Source of the DNA: Rodentolepis nana | Lineage: Eukaryota > Platyhelminthes > Cestoda > Cyclophyllidea > Hymenolepididae | NCBI GenBank assembly: GCA_900617975.1 | Contig: UZAE01000434.1 | Span: forward strand, 1-23,548 | Reading direction: 5' to 3' | Length of the DNA: 23,548 bases | In this document: positions 8,925 through 20,257 of the stretch, in pieces | Layout of the letters: every line of letters begins with the position of its first letter | Position numbering within the stretch: the first letter of the stretch is position 1 | Program-made: the position numbers and the translations under genes | The notes under the pieces: model-generated | Databases searched by the model: none | What the model was told of the DNA's origin: nothing | What the model saw: the letters and a program-made list of their open reading frames with translations, nothing else

Positions 8925-10090
8925 TACGAGGGTGAGTCAAAAGGCTCACCAACAAATGACATAACTTTAAATAGAACGGATGATTTACAAGTTTTTAAAT
9001 GTTTTAAAAAGGCTTAATGTCGTACAAATGTCCGATAAATTTAGGCAGGGTCAGGATCAAGACAGGTTGGATGTCAAAATAGCTGGCGTTTATCAACGCT
9101 TCAAATAGCAAGCTGAGATCAGAAATAGCAGAAAAATTGTAGATTAAACTAAATTTGAAATCTATTCAGATCATAGAAACTTCGTATAATACTTATGTTG
9201 ACTCTATGTACAGCAGTCAGTTTGTACTTCAAAGACTGAAAAGTGTGTCTTGATGATGACCCATGAGAAAAGAAACTCACCATCGCAAGTAATCAAGACA
9301 ACACCACTCTTGTTCTGATGAATGAGTTACCATTGAGAAAATTACCGATGAAGTTGAAATCGCACACTGATTAGTATTTTTAACTTCCACTGAAAATCTT
9401 GCCTTGAGCAATCCCTTGAAAAAAAGTTGATACCAAGAGCTCAACCTTCGTTATAACCTTTGACAAAGATATTAGAAAATAAGGATATTTTTAAGAGCTG
9501 AATAACTAATTTACGAAAGAGAAAAAGTTCAATCAAAATATTAGCAACCAGAGTGAACATCGAGCCTTGGGTAGTTGAAAGCTGAAAGGTTCTTTAAGAA
9601 GGTCATTATAACTTTTTTTGAAAATTCTAAAGTAATGGTATTGATACCTTCTAGAAGGAAAGAAAACGTTCACCTTAAATTATTATGAAGACATGTTAAA
9701 GAAGTTGAAGACACCCCTCGCCAAATAAACCACACGGAAAATGGCGCAGTCAAGTTTTGCTTCTTTGTGACAATGTCTCTGCTGACATGGCCCTTTTAAG
9801 CGAATATCGTTGAAAAGCGTTTCTATGTTCTACATATTTTCCATACCAAGTTTCATCAGAATTTTTGTTCATAAATTAAAAGAACTAATGAATGGCACCC
9901 GATCTACTTCTTTAGAAAGAGCGAAACAGCAGCCCAAAGAATTCTTCCATGAAGGAGTTTTCATGCCAAAATATAGATTGTATAAGCGTATATACCGCAA
10001 TGAAGACTTTGTAGAAAAATGAGCGCAATTACTCCCTAAATAAAAAAAACTTGAAATTCGTCAGAGAACTTTTCGATTTACCCTCGTGTA
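8925..10090 (+). mobile_element. Decayed mariner-family DNA transposon
   Basis: The left end reads TACGAGGGTGAGTCAAAAGG and the right end, reverse complemented, TACACGAGGGTAAATCGAAA. After allowing a 2-base indel the first 27 inner bases match at 19 positions, and most of the differences are transitions. TA dinucleotides flank both ends (8923-8924, 10091-10092), the mariner/Tc1 target. The length of about 1.17 kb fits a mariner copy. Transposase remnants inside (see the next entry) confirm it. The TACGAGGG terminus is of the mellifera/irritans-like kind as I recall it. The element is dead through many indels and stops. Confidence 0.82.
9000..10021 (+). pseudogene. Mariner transposase remnant
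   Basis: Pieces of a DD34D transposase survive in changing frames. A segment near 9598-9650 reads KVIITFFENSKVMVLI, like the KVMITVFWDSKGIVLID block. The stretch 9751-9792 reads QVLLLCDNVSADMALL, aligning with the LLLHDNAPAH box; its second catalytic Asp is codon 9769-9771 and the usual His is Cys. The final block at 9943-10022 reads EFFHEGV...RNEDFVEK followed by TGA, matching the conserved C-terminus (...DYVEK). I could not find the first catalytic DE block or the third Asp, so these are mutated or deleted. The longest open piece, 9810-10022, covers only the last 70 codons. No active product is expected. Confidence 0.75.
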
Positions 10091-13000
10091 TATCAAGCTT
10101 TATAAACTTTCATAAGAAAATCACTCCATTTAACAGCATTACTACAGTTAATTGTGAGTTTCCATATTAAGTGAATAAATTACATATTGGTTTATTTAAA
10201 AGATGGGAGCTTACGTTAAAAGTAAAATGGCATAAAGTATAACTTTGTTTTTTATTGATGTTCGAGCAACTTTAGTTCCTCTCTTAAATCAAAAACGAGA
10301 AAAGTTTCAATTACGTTAAGTGCATAAACGTTTGAAGCCACTGAATTAACTTTCGAGTTCTTTCCGGATACCAGGTGTGAATGTATGACAAGAGATTCAT
10401 GGGGACTTCAAATTTTTATAATACCTCTTACCTTATAAAAATTTACTTGAATAACAAAATTTTTTAATGTTTGAAAGTAAATATTCTTCATATCTGAAAT
10501 TAGGAGCTAGAATAGATACTGAAAGGTCTTTATCACTAAGAATTGATATACGACCATAAAGCCTCCCATGATCACACGTAAATCGCAGATCAAAATTTCT
10601 ATGCTCCTATATTGATTGTAATGAAAAAGGAATTCCTTTAGTTCTTAATAGTGTTTTTATTGAGTTAAATTCCTTTGTTTAAGTTGGCAATAAATGCTCT
10701 GACTTCATTGATCAATAACTATGCACTTCTATTATAGCAGATTTAATTTAAAAACAAATGCAAAACCTATTTTGAGAACTAAAGCCACGTATAAGTCTTG
10801 ACGTTCAGTATTTCTTTGAGGACGAATTATCGATGTAAATGAGGAAGAACATTTCATAGATCTCTCACCCATTGGCCCATTTTTGTGGGAAAATTTGACT
10901 TTTTGTTATTATATCCCTCCGAAAAGGTACATATGAATGTCCAAACCCCAGTAATAAATTAATAATTTAGAACATTGTAGAGAGTTAAGGAGATATTGTA
11001 ACTATTATTGCAAGGGCACTTACTCAAATCCACAGGACGCCCACTGCAAGGGAAATAAAAACAAATCTCTGTAAGTTAATTACGTAAATGGTGACAATGT
11101 GACCTATCACCTAGATCATCTGTGAAACCCATAAGAAATAGGAAAATAATGTCTTTGCACTCATATATATTGTAAGTAAAAACAAATTGCTAGCGATAGA
11201 ATATAAAATCATTTCCAAACCTGATAGTATTAAATGATCTTTGGAAAGCTATTGATTCACCCAGATGGAAATTACATCCAAGTGGTTCATCGCGGGAATT
11301 TTATTACACTCTAGGTTTTAAAATAGGAATTCCTACTTTATCATCCTTTAAGATAATGTCCAAATAAAGAAATACAGCAGGAGAGTGAGACACAAAATTA
11401 CCTTTGCAAACGGTGGAAAGTTTTATAACCAATTGTGCTAAAAAGATTGCGTAACTAATCTTAGGTACTCGTTGAAGTCCTAACGAACTGTCCAATTTGG
11501 CTTAATTAAACAGCACAAAATTTATCGTGTTTCAATGGATGAAAATTTACTGTTATACCATTGTGAACGTTAAAATAAATTTTGGTGTGAAAAGTGAGCG
11601 CTAAGCACCATGTGATCTCTTAACATAATTGTTGTCTTAATTTAAAGTTCATTGACAAATAGGCCTTTTAATTGAACTAATCAACTTATTTAATCAACCA
11701 CTTCACTAAGAAATCAAAGCCTGTTTGAACTTCAGTTGCTTAAAAATTATATTGAAAAATAAAATGAAAATCAAGTTATGTTCATTACCGGAGGCGTAAT
11801 ACCTAAATACACAAATTCATACTTTCTAATTTTAATTCTTTGGTGACAAAACTCTATTACCTATTTCGTGGGGATCTTTGACTGGTGTCATTCTTCCTTT
11901 CTCATCCATCCTATCGTGAGCATTAAATGGGAAAAACGGCTAATTTGGTTAACTTTCCAAAGAATATAAGTCAAATTTCTCTAGTTACATAACAAGATCC
12001 GATTGTGGTAAGACAGAACATGGCATTGGGTCGTTAAATAAATTTTTCCCACCTTAAAAAACAACGGGTACAGTCATCAGTGCTATATATAACTTGCGTC
12101 TCTGCTCTTTATCATTCTCTTTATCTCATCTATTCTCCAAAAAAGTGTATTTCCAACTGTTCATTCCTTTTTATTATCACCAAGGGACACTAATACGAAT
12201 AGACATTCATGGTTATTGAACATAATGAACTTTTTAGAGTGAGGAAAATAGAATGCCAAGAATAACTTAGGAAACGCAAGTAGTTCAACTATCCAATATA
12301 AAATGTAGTTTATAGCACAGTCTCGGAAATACAATTTTTGCCAATAATTCATAAATCATAACAATGCCAATAAATACCTCTCTTTAATTAAATCTTCATA
12401 CGCATTGTTGTATTCAAACAAAAAAGAGCATATATGAATTCATTGTTAATTACTTTTATAATTGTCATAATAAAACGGCTGTTATTTTGAGTGCTTGCAG
12501 AGTTTGCGATGCTCGCGGTGATTTGGTTTACACACAAGCAAGCTAGATCTATCATTAATAAAACCACTGCATTAAAGAAGCTCTGATTAAAGACAACTGA
12601 GGTAAATACAGCATTCGGGTAAGTTCAATTAAATTTAAAAAAGTCTCATACAAATATACTTTATAAATTTGAAGAGAAAGCATTAATTGAACACACATTT
12701 AAAGAAAGTAAATGAATCAAACGATCTATATATCTTTTAGTAACTACGCGTAAAAAGATAATTAATGAAGAATCCCGAATACTAACACTTTTGCTTTACA
12801 GTAATTTCAATATCATTTGTTTAAAGAGTAATTCAAATAAATAACAAAATAACATTTTTATTCTACAAATTATTATGAATCATCATTTAACTCAGGTGAA
12901 GTGTGACAAATATTTTTATTAAAGGATTGGATAGTATGAAAAAATTCAAAAACAGTCTGCCAAAGGCTATATGTCCCAGCAAATTTTATAAAACTTTAAA

Positions 13001-15563
13001 ATAAATGTGCAATATTATCAAAAAAAATGATACATCCTTGTCAAAAAATAAAAAAATCTGAAATAATAAAACTCAATAATAAAATGAATCATTTATATTT
13101 TAAAATAATTATGCATTATAAAGATAAAAATTTTCTGACAAGCAAGAAAGAGAGCAGGGTACACAAGTACACCTGTTCGGTAAGCAATAAAATGGAAAGC
13201 AAATATTGAAATTCGTGCACGATGGAATTTTGGATGAAATAAATAAATAAGTTTTCATTGCAAACTATGATTTAACCACAATTAAATAATGGTAACTGTC
13301 ACCATACCATCAATCACTTTTCTGAGGAAATAAACGTCAAAAAAGATATTGTGAATAAATGAACAAGGCTTAGCTTAAATAAAAAAACAATTAAATGCCA
13401 TTATAATCGATGTTTATTTTGAAATAATCTAGAGGTTTAAGTACAATGAATAAAAATGGGAAAGTAAGCTACTAAAATACCTTAATGCAATAATTTCAAC
13501 TCTTGGCAAAACATTGTTGAAATAAGTCGGAGACTAAATAATTTACGAATGGTATTGTGATAGAAAGATCATAGCTCGATTGACCACGTTTTAAGAATTT
13601 TGTTTTGAGTATTCTTAATGCAGTGAGATCTAATTTGTCTTCAATAAAATTAGACCCTCCAGTAAGTCTCTGAGATAAAATGATAGGACGAAGTCAATTA
13701 ATTAAACTCGTTTTAATACCATAATTTTTTAACGTTCTAAAATTAGTTGTCTCATAAATTAAATTAAATTTACAATCAATAGAAATAATTAATTATTCCG
13801 CCACAAAAAACTGATAAATGAATTTTTTAATTTATATATTGCAACTTAATTGTAATTCGTGATTAGAATTTGTAACAAATATTATAGTTTGTTATTTAAA
13901 ATATCGCCAAAAAACCCCTAGTTAAAGCGTCTCAAAATCAGTTTCCATTAAATTAAAAAGTTAATAGAGGGGAAAAATATATACGCGGAATAAATAAACG
14001 TGCGCATGAATTCGAAATTTTGTTCCTTTGGACGTTGCCTCTCCGTAAAAGACAGTTCATCTTTTTACTTCCCCAATGAAGATGACTGAATGAATACTTT
14101 GTGAATGCATAAGGAACTCGAAATCAATGGTTTTGGTTGAAGCGATAATTTTTTTACAAATCAATGCCAGAAAGCTGTCCCAATGCTTAAATAGCCTCCA
14201 ACTTGCACTCTCCCAACATTTCACTTCACATTCCTACTAAATTTTAGTTCCTTCAAAAAAAATTAAGGATATGTCATTACCATGAAATTTATTTAAATTT
14301 TCATATTTGATATACCAACTGGAAGCACTTTATTATTTTTCAACTTAAATAGACCAACGGTCATAAAACATAAGTGCAAGATAATATACTTTCAAATCAG
14401 CCTGAAACAAAGAGACTTTTGAATCCAGTGCTGTGCGAAGGTTGGATGGTGGTGTAATTAATGATTTTAATTAAAGAATCAATCTAAATATGGCAACACG
14501 GATGTTAATCTGTCTAGGAAATAGAGATATTTCCGATTAGAAATCTTCAGTTGACGTAAAATTAGTTCTACTTTCAGGTAAAAAACATACTATTTCCAAA
14601 AATTGAAAAAAAAGCTTTTTCATGCACAAAATTAGAAAAAAATAATAGGTTTAATTGAATTCGATTTCAGATTTTTATTTTTTATCTTTGCTTATTTATG
14701 TCTTACTGCGGTAGCTCTGGTTTTAAAATAGCAGTAGGATTTCAATAGAAGAATTTATGGAAACAGAAATGAAGTCAAAGAAGAATTATGTAAAAGAAAA
14801 TATAAAATTTGTGCTTTGTTCAATCATTAAAAATGTAAGTTAAGATCAATTCAATTGTCAAGAAACTTATAATGGGGTGGAAATAATGACAGTGACAAAA
14901 ATAGCATTGATTTGAGCACATATAATTCGAGTGCTCGATGACTCCGTTGACAAAATACCATTAAATGTGAAATAAAATCGTCGGAAGCAAACAAAGAGCC
15001 ACTAGTTAATCTAGAAAAAAATCTTAAAGTACTTCAATGTTGCATAATATTATTTTTTGATTGGCGATTCAAAGTAATAGAGAAATCACTTCAAAAGAGC
15101 CTAATTAGGATCACGGAGGTAAGTTATATTGCTTTATTTATAGAAACAAGAACAGAAACAATGTATGTGAAATATCAAACAAGTTCGTATATGATAACCT
15201 TGCTTATTCGTATTATGTTCTACAGTATACATTCATTTAATTTTCCCCTTTATTTAGAAGGCCATTAAATAAGCGTAGCATTAAAAAGATGTTTAAAAGC
15301 ACCCTTCACTGAAGGCTGAATCTAAACGATTTACTGTTGACACGTCAGAGTATACTAATTAAAATATTCAGAGGTGCCAAATGAAATGACTTATATCTGT
15401 ACTGACAAAAATTCATAAATTAATACTATATTCATAAATGCTTATGACTTATTCCAGTCAATTAAAACAATTAAAATAATGTTGTTCTAATTCAGCATAT
15501 ATTTTCTTACTTAAAAGTGATAAATGTGAACTAAGTTAAAGAGAGAAGACTAGATTAAGGAAT
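10091..15563. other. Gene-poor AT-rich stretch
   Basis: About 5.5 kb with stops in all frames and no RNA gene, TE terminus or promoter that I can support. Open segments at 11304-11495 and 12161-12352 (minus) and 13027-13209 (plus) have lysine/asparagine/phenylalanine-rich random-AT composition. A small AAAT run at 13237-13250 resembles the LINE tail, but nothing upstream of it matches the LINE. Confidence 0.6.
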
Positions 15564-15788
15564 TTACACATCAACTTCACCAAAATTCAATAATTCTTTA
15601 ATTGACTTCTTATTCAATAAAATAAGCACTATGTGCACAAATGATTTTGATAACTCAGTAAAAAACTCTGTGTTAACATTATGAAGCATTAAGGCACTCT
15701 TTTTTACTAGCCCACTTGAGAGTATCTCGTTTCCGCTGTTATCAGACTGTACAGCATGTAAAATTAAGATCATAAATTGGAAAGGCAT
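15564..15788 (-). other. Exon-like open segment of unknown identity
   Basis: A minus-strand open segment of 74 codons from an ATG, ending FGEVDV then TAA. Its composition is more protein-like than any other non-gene open segment in the desert, with an amphipathic helical look (SKSFVHIVLILLNKKSIKEL). It could be an exon of about 166 bp. A plausible acceptor (ctgtacag) precedes residue Ser-Asp-Asn at 15746, and a plausible donor (TTTTG/GTGAAG) follows Leu-Leu-Asn-Phe at 15581. I do not recognise it with confidence. The last 20 residues faintly recall a HEAT-repeat segment of RRP12-like proteins, which may be chance. No neighbouring exon was found. Confidence 0.25.
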
Positions 15789-18148
15789 TCGTTTTGTCCA
15801 CTGTTACCTCCAATCCTACAATGCGGATTGAATAATCCAGAAGATTAGGATGTGGTAACACTAAGAGGACGACTTTTTGTTATTTTTCGGAGCTAATTGC
15901 TGGGTTATTAAATGTTTAATAGGGTTATAAAATTGCAGACAGAAAAAATCTTCACAGTGCATGAAGCAAAGGTGAATAACCCAAGTGATTAAGTAATTAG
16001 AACAGAGTTTTCGAATAGATACAATGTTTTATATTGCTACGGGCCTAAGCCAAGTGATTTAAACCTTGAAGTTGAATGCGGTCATCAATAACACTCTCTG
16101 GACAAACGTTATACCAAAATTAATTAAAATCCAAAATTTAAAGTTGATAGAAGAATGCTTATGAAGAGTTATCTACAAGCAGGAAAAAAATATTTCAATA
16201 AAACATTTAAGAAATAAGATTGAAAACGTCGTGCAATTGGGTGAGGGAAGGTAGCCTGAGAACACTGAACATTTAAATGGAAGTGGACTGCAAGTGGCAA
16301 GTGACAATATCAACCACCACACCAAGGATCATATATAGATATAAAACCACATCAAAAATTGGTCGGGATTTTCATTAATAATGTGAATATGTTATTCTAA
16401 TTAATTCATTAATCAATTTTCCCACAGAAGTTAATTTGACATGAGCTCAAATATGACTTGGTTCTTTTTCAAATATTTCGATGCAATTTTTTAATTGATT
16501 TAAGTATTATATGAACAATTCTTTTTAATGACAAAACAATATTCTCTGAATTTTTACGTATTACAGGTAACTGGCCTTTATTGTAATGAAATTACTATTA
16601 AATTTAAATAACAGCAATTACACACTAAATTCTACTTCAATGGCAAAATTTGCGTATAAAAAAATATAATTTTAAAGATAAACCTGCGATAACGAATTGT
16701 CTGTGTAAATATAGGTCAATCATTTATGCATTCCAGCTTAACCCATCTTATCAGATTTGCTATTTTTTATTTTCTAATTATTTAAAAATGTGGACTTTTA
16801 TAAAATTAAGAACAAATAAGTGAATTGAATATTTTGTAGCAATTGAAAAGTTAATATTAAGAAAGCATCTATCATAAAATGATAACACAATTTCAATGAA
16901 GAAAAACTGAATGAATTAAAATGGCAATTTTAAAAAATGAAGATGCGTAATTTGTAAGTTTGAATATCTTCAAGATTAGGGGAAAATAACTGAAAAATAA
17001 GTCAGTTAGGTAGCCCACTGACAGGCAAAATCAAGCGTAAAATATCTTTTGCCTTGATTTGTAATTTAGAAACAAAAAATTAAAAAGAAAGGAAAAAACA
17101 TTTTTCACTATTAAATAATGATTTTCCAGAAGTGCACTCCTCATTTCATTTAATGGAATAAGCTGAAATCACAATCAAGGCCAATAATGATGTTTAAAAA
17201 AAATATATCACAAAGTAAATCAAATCTTCTCGAAATAGAACTACTTCACTTGTTGTGTTCCTAATGCGGTGGAAAACTTAGCAAAGATGTCTCAGAATTA
17301 GGACACAAAATAGGCAGATTTTACCAGTAGCATTTTAGTAATTCGCTCCCACCCAAAGGGATCAAAGCATGCCAAGAAAAATTAGCATTAAATAATTAGC
17401 TTTCAATGCTTCAATTGGATGCTTTTACTTATTAAAAGGAATATTTATTGTTAAGCCATGAACGATTATTAGAACTAATCGAATTATTGACAAAGTCAGG
17501 AACTCTGAAATAAGAAAACAATGATAAGAGGACATTTGATCTTCACATATTATGAGTGAATTAAAGCAGAACCTAAATACAGCTATAATCTCTTATTCAC
17601 CTTTTCCTATTTCATTACCCACACTGACAAAATGTAGACTTTTGGTTAAAATTGCATTCTAAATTGCCATGCAAAAATAGATGTAAAACTGAAATATTAT
17701 AGGGATCTATTCGAATTATAGCGGTTATTTTAAACTATAGCACGTTTAAGTGGCAATCATTTCTGAAATTATGTAGCAGTATATGGGTGTCAAAAAAATT
17801 TTTAATGAAAACGCTTTCTTAAAGTGATATGAGGCAATGAATTGTATTTGGGAATAAATTTTAAAAAAATAATAAGCAGGTGTTTAATTTTATAACTTTT
17901 ATAAGAATATTTACTTACCTCCTCGATCCATCTTCTGAAAAATTATTTGCACATTAAATAGATTAAAAAACTAAAATGCTTGAAGTTTAAACAATTGCAA
18001 AGAAGATACATCCCAAATGTGATGTTATTTGAAATTTCCAATAACTATCCACAGCGTTAAACCTTGACTAACCAAACACAGTGAAAACTTGTTTCTCTGA
18101 TCACACAATTCAATATGCCATCAACAATTCGAAATATAAGTAGGATTG
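15789..18148. other. AT-rich non-coding stretch
   Basis: I see no gene, RNA or mobile element here. Confidence 0.6.
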
Positions 18149-18405
18149 CTTGAAAAATATGGAAGAAAAGAGTATCAAAGATACAAAAGCTGAGAAGGTG
18201 AAAGGAACAGAGATTCGAAGGTGTAAGAGAGGCAGATGAAATCGTAGAAAAAAAGGCAAGATTAGATGAGTACTGAAAATGATGGAATATGATATTCAAT
18301 GGGGTCATTGTAGTTTTAAGTTAACTTCCGATTTATGGACATTTTGACGTATGAGTATATGTTACCAACTTTGCATCACATGGAGGTAGGTCTTTCGCGC
18401 ACCCC
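18149..18405 (+). repeat. Unclassified dispersed repeat, copy A
   Basis: Shares order and spacing of blocks with copy B at 19261-19521: a purine-rich left part (aggcaga, gatgagtact), then gaatatga, ggtcat-tgtag, gtatgagtata, atcacatggag, and an end at cgcacccc. A stretch like the 5' splice site at its right side reads gag/gtaggt (18386-18391). Copy A is the most diverged of the three and has no useful open frame in this orientation. Confidence 0.7.
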
Positions 18406-19260
18406 AGAATGTGCAACTAAATTCTACATAGCGAAAAATGTTTTCATTCAAACAGACCCCTTGATAAATTGTCACGAACAAATTCCAGAATAACTAGTAA
18501 CAAAGCAGGTTAGTTTTAATTAGATCAGAAATCTATACCGAAAAGGTTAGTTTATCATTTTCAGCAATAAAACTTTTATTTTTGACATTTTTGTAGGAAT
18601 TTTCATGCTACTAGACAATTGCATATCTGAAAGCAAACTTTTAATCCAGTAGAACTGTTGGAATTTAATTGTGGCCAATAGACGGCCCAGGACATATTTT
18701 GCACATATTTTGTCAAAGATAAAATTAACGGCTGTTACAATAAATCTTATTTACAAAAGTGTCATTACTAGAAAGATACAATAACAAGAGTAAACAGACA
18801 CTGCTTGAAGTCGGAAACTTTTACTATAATTTAATTAAAAGTAATTGTTTTCTCAAAATTCCCGATCACCACTACGTATCAAAACGAAGTAGACTCAATA
18901 AAACATTGATGGCAAATGCAAATGTTATTTTTAGGTAAACGGCATATATATATATATATTCAAAAGTCAAATTCAAATAATTTTAAATATTTACTAGTAA
19001 GCTTAAGCACAGTTAACTTAAAATGATGTTTACTTAATCAAATTCACTGAAATCGGCTGAATTTTAAAGTTCATTCGAGCAATTCGGCCACTTTTATATT
19101 TTAATCAAGCAATTTTTAGTTCTTGAAGTGATATTAAAAGCAATTATAAAAAAAATTACTGTTAAATATATTTTTAACTGGATTGCTAAACCCAAATATT
19201 TTATTTATTTCAAATGGCAGGCGTTTTGATAGCTATCATTAACCATTTAGCTGACTTCGG
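18406..19260. other. Non-coding spacer between repeat copies A and B
   Basis: Contains a short (TA)n run at about 18944-18959 and otherwise nothing that I recognise. Confidence 0.6.
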
Positions 19261-19521
19261 GCTTCACAGAGGAAGAGCAATCAAAGTAGCAGAAAGTCGA
19301 GAGGCGGGAACAGAAGAGCGATTCACAGATGTAAAAGAGGCAGACAGACACAAAGGTAGGGAAATAGGTAAGATGAGTACTGTGAAAGGGGTCGAATATG
19401 ACAAGCAGTCGGGCCATGGTATTTTGAAGTCACTAGTCAAATGCCGGTTAATAGACTTTTTGCCGTATGAGTATACGTTGGCCAGGGTGCACCACGTGGA
19501 GGTAAGTCTATCGCACACCCC
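19261..19521 (+). repeat. Unclassified dispersed repeat, copy B (with a 103-codon open frame)
   Basis: Homologous to copies A and C. The copy overlaps an open frame that starts with an ATG in good context at 19214 and ends at TAA 19523-19525. The product contains the blocks VEYDKQSGHG and LPYEYTLARVHHVEV. Copy C aligns to it for 78 bases without an indel (YDMQWGHGSLKS). A textbook donor sequence, GAG/GTAAGT, lies at 19499-19507 at the same point as the weaker donor-like site in copy A. Whether this is a duplicated exon, a degenerate transposon or a SINE-like repeat is open. Substitutions between B and C are spread over all codon positions, so I see no strong sign of protein conservation. Confidence 0.7.
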
Positions 19522-19525
19522 TTAA

Positions 19526-20257
19526 TAGGAAAGTATACCTCTCTATGAATGAACACAGATTACCAAATTGGGGACAGAGGTTTATTTCAGCTGTCACCCT
19601 GATAAATTCAAACTGTTGGATATTGTGAAGGACAAGCCTAACCCCTTAACTATCCTTATGGACTTTGCAGCCAAGAATTTGTTCCAATCCGGGATTGGAA
19701 TTTGGGGCGAGGGAATGGATTAACCTTCCCTTTGAGCTATTTCATCTTATTAACTATTAACTCATTTCATTTTCTTCCCAAGACTATAAATTGGATAGCC
19801 AAACATGTAAAGCTCGCCTAAATACGTGAATTCGCATGTGTTGTTCTTTGGCATTCCTCTTAACAAAGTTTTTTTTCTATTCGAATTAAGGTGTGTTTGA
19901 AACGGATAAAACCAAACTCAAAGTTACTATTTTTTCAACCTAACTTAGAACTCCTTTTGCTACAAATACATTTAATGGCGTTCGTGTAGTCTTTTGTTTT
20001 TTTTCTATTTATTCTTAAATGCAACTGATATTAATAAACCAATAGTTAGCTCGGCTCCAATTAACTGTGTTGGTACCAAGGTACATTTTATTCTTGCCTC
20101 CAGGTCAAGTTAACTTTTCATTATAACCTTCGCAATTGGATAAAGCCATTTACTGATTAGCCAATGAGGAGACTCGCTTGAAAGTAATTGAAAATCGAGC
20201 TTTTGATACATTACAAAAATTCATTTCATTAAAATTTATTCACCTCCAACGTAAAGA
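19526..20257. other. Upstream region of the transporter gene
   Basis: No open frame. It probably holds the promoter and 5' UTR of the SLC22-like gene. The only element I can point to is a CCAAT box at 20161-20165, 93 bases before the start codon, which could be chance in such sequence. The segment 19550-19740 is less AT-rich (for example ggcgagggaatgg) and may be a further old repeat. Confidence 0.4.

Noticed and set aside
12161..12352. 63-codon minus-strand open segment
   Set aside because: Has no domain, no splice context and random-AT composition. It is treated as spacer.
13027..13209. 60-codon plus-strand open segment
   Set aside because: Lysine/asparagine-rich composition expected of random AT-rich DNA, with no similarity that I recognise.
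13236..13251. AAAT run as the tail of a third LINE copy
   Set aside because: The bases before it do not match the LINE 3' end (no aagcctgccatt-like block), so it is a simple repeat.
18057..18308. 83-codon minus-strand open segment
   Set aside because: It lies opposite repeat copy A and is rich in Phe/Leu/Ser because the plus strand is purine-rich. There is no homologous open frame opposite copy C.
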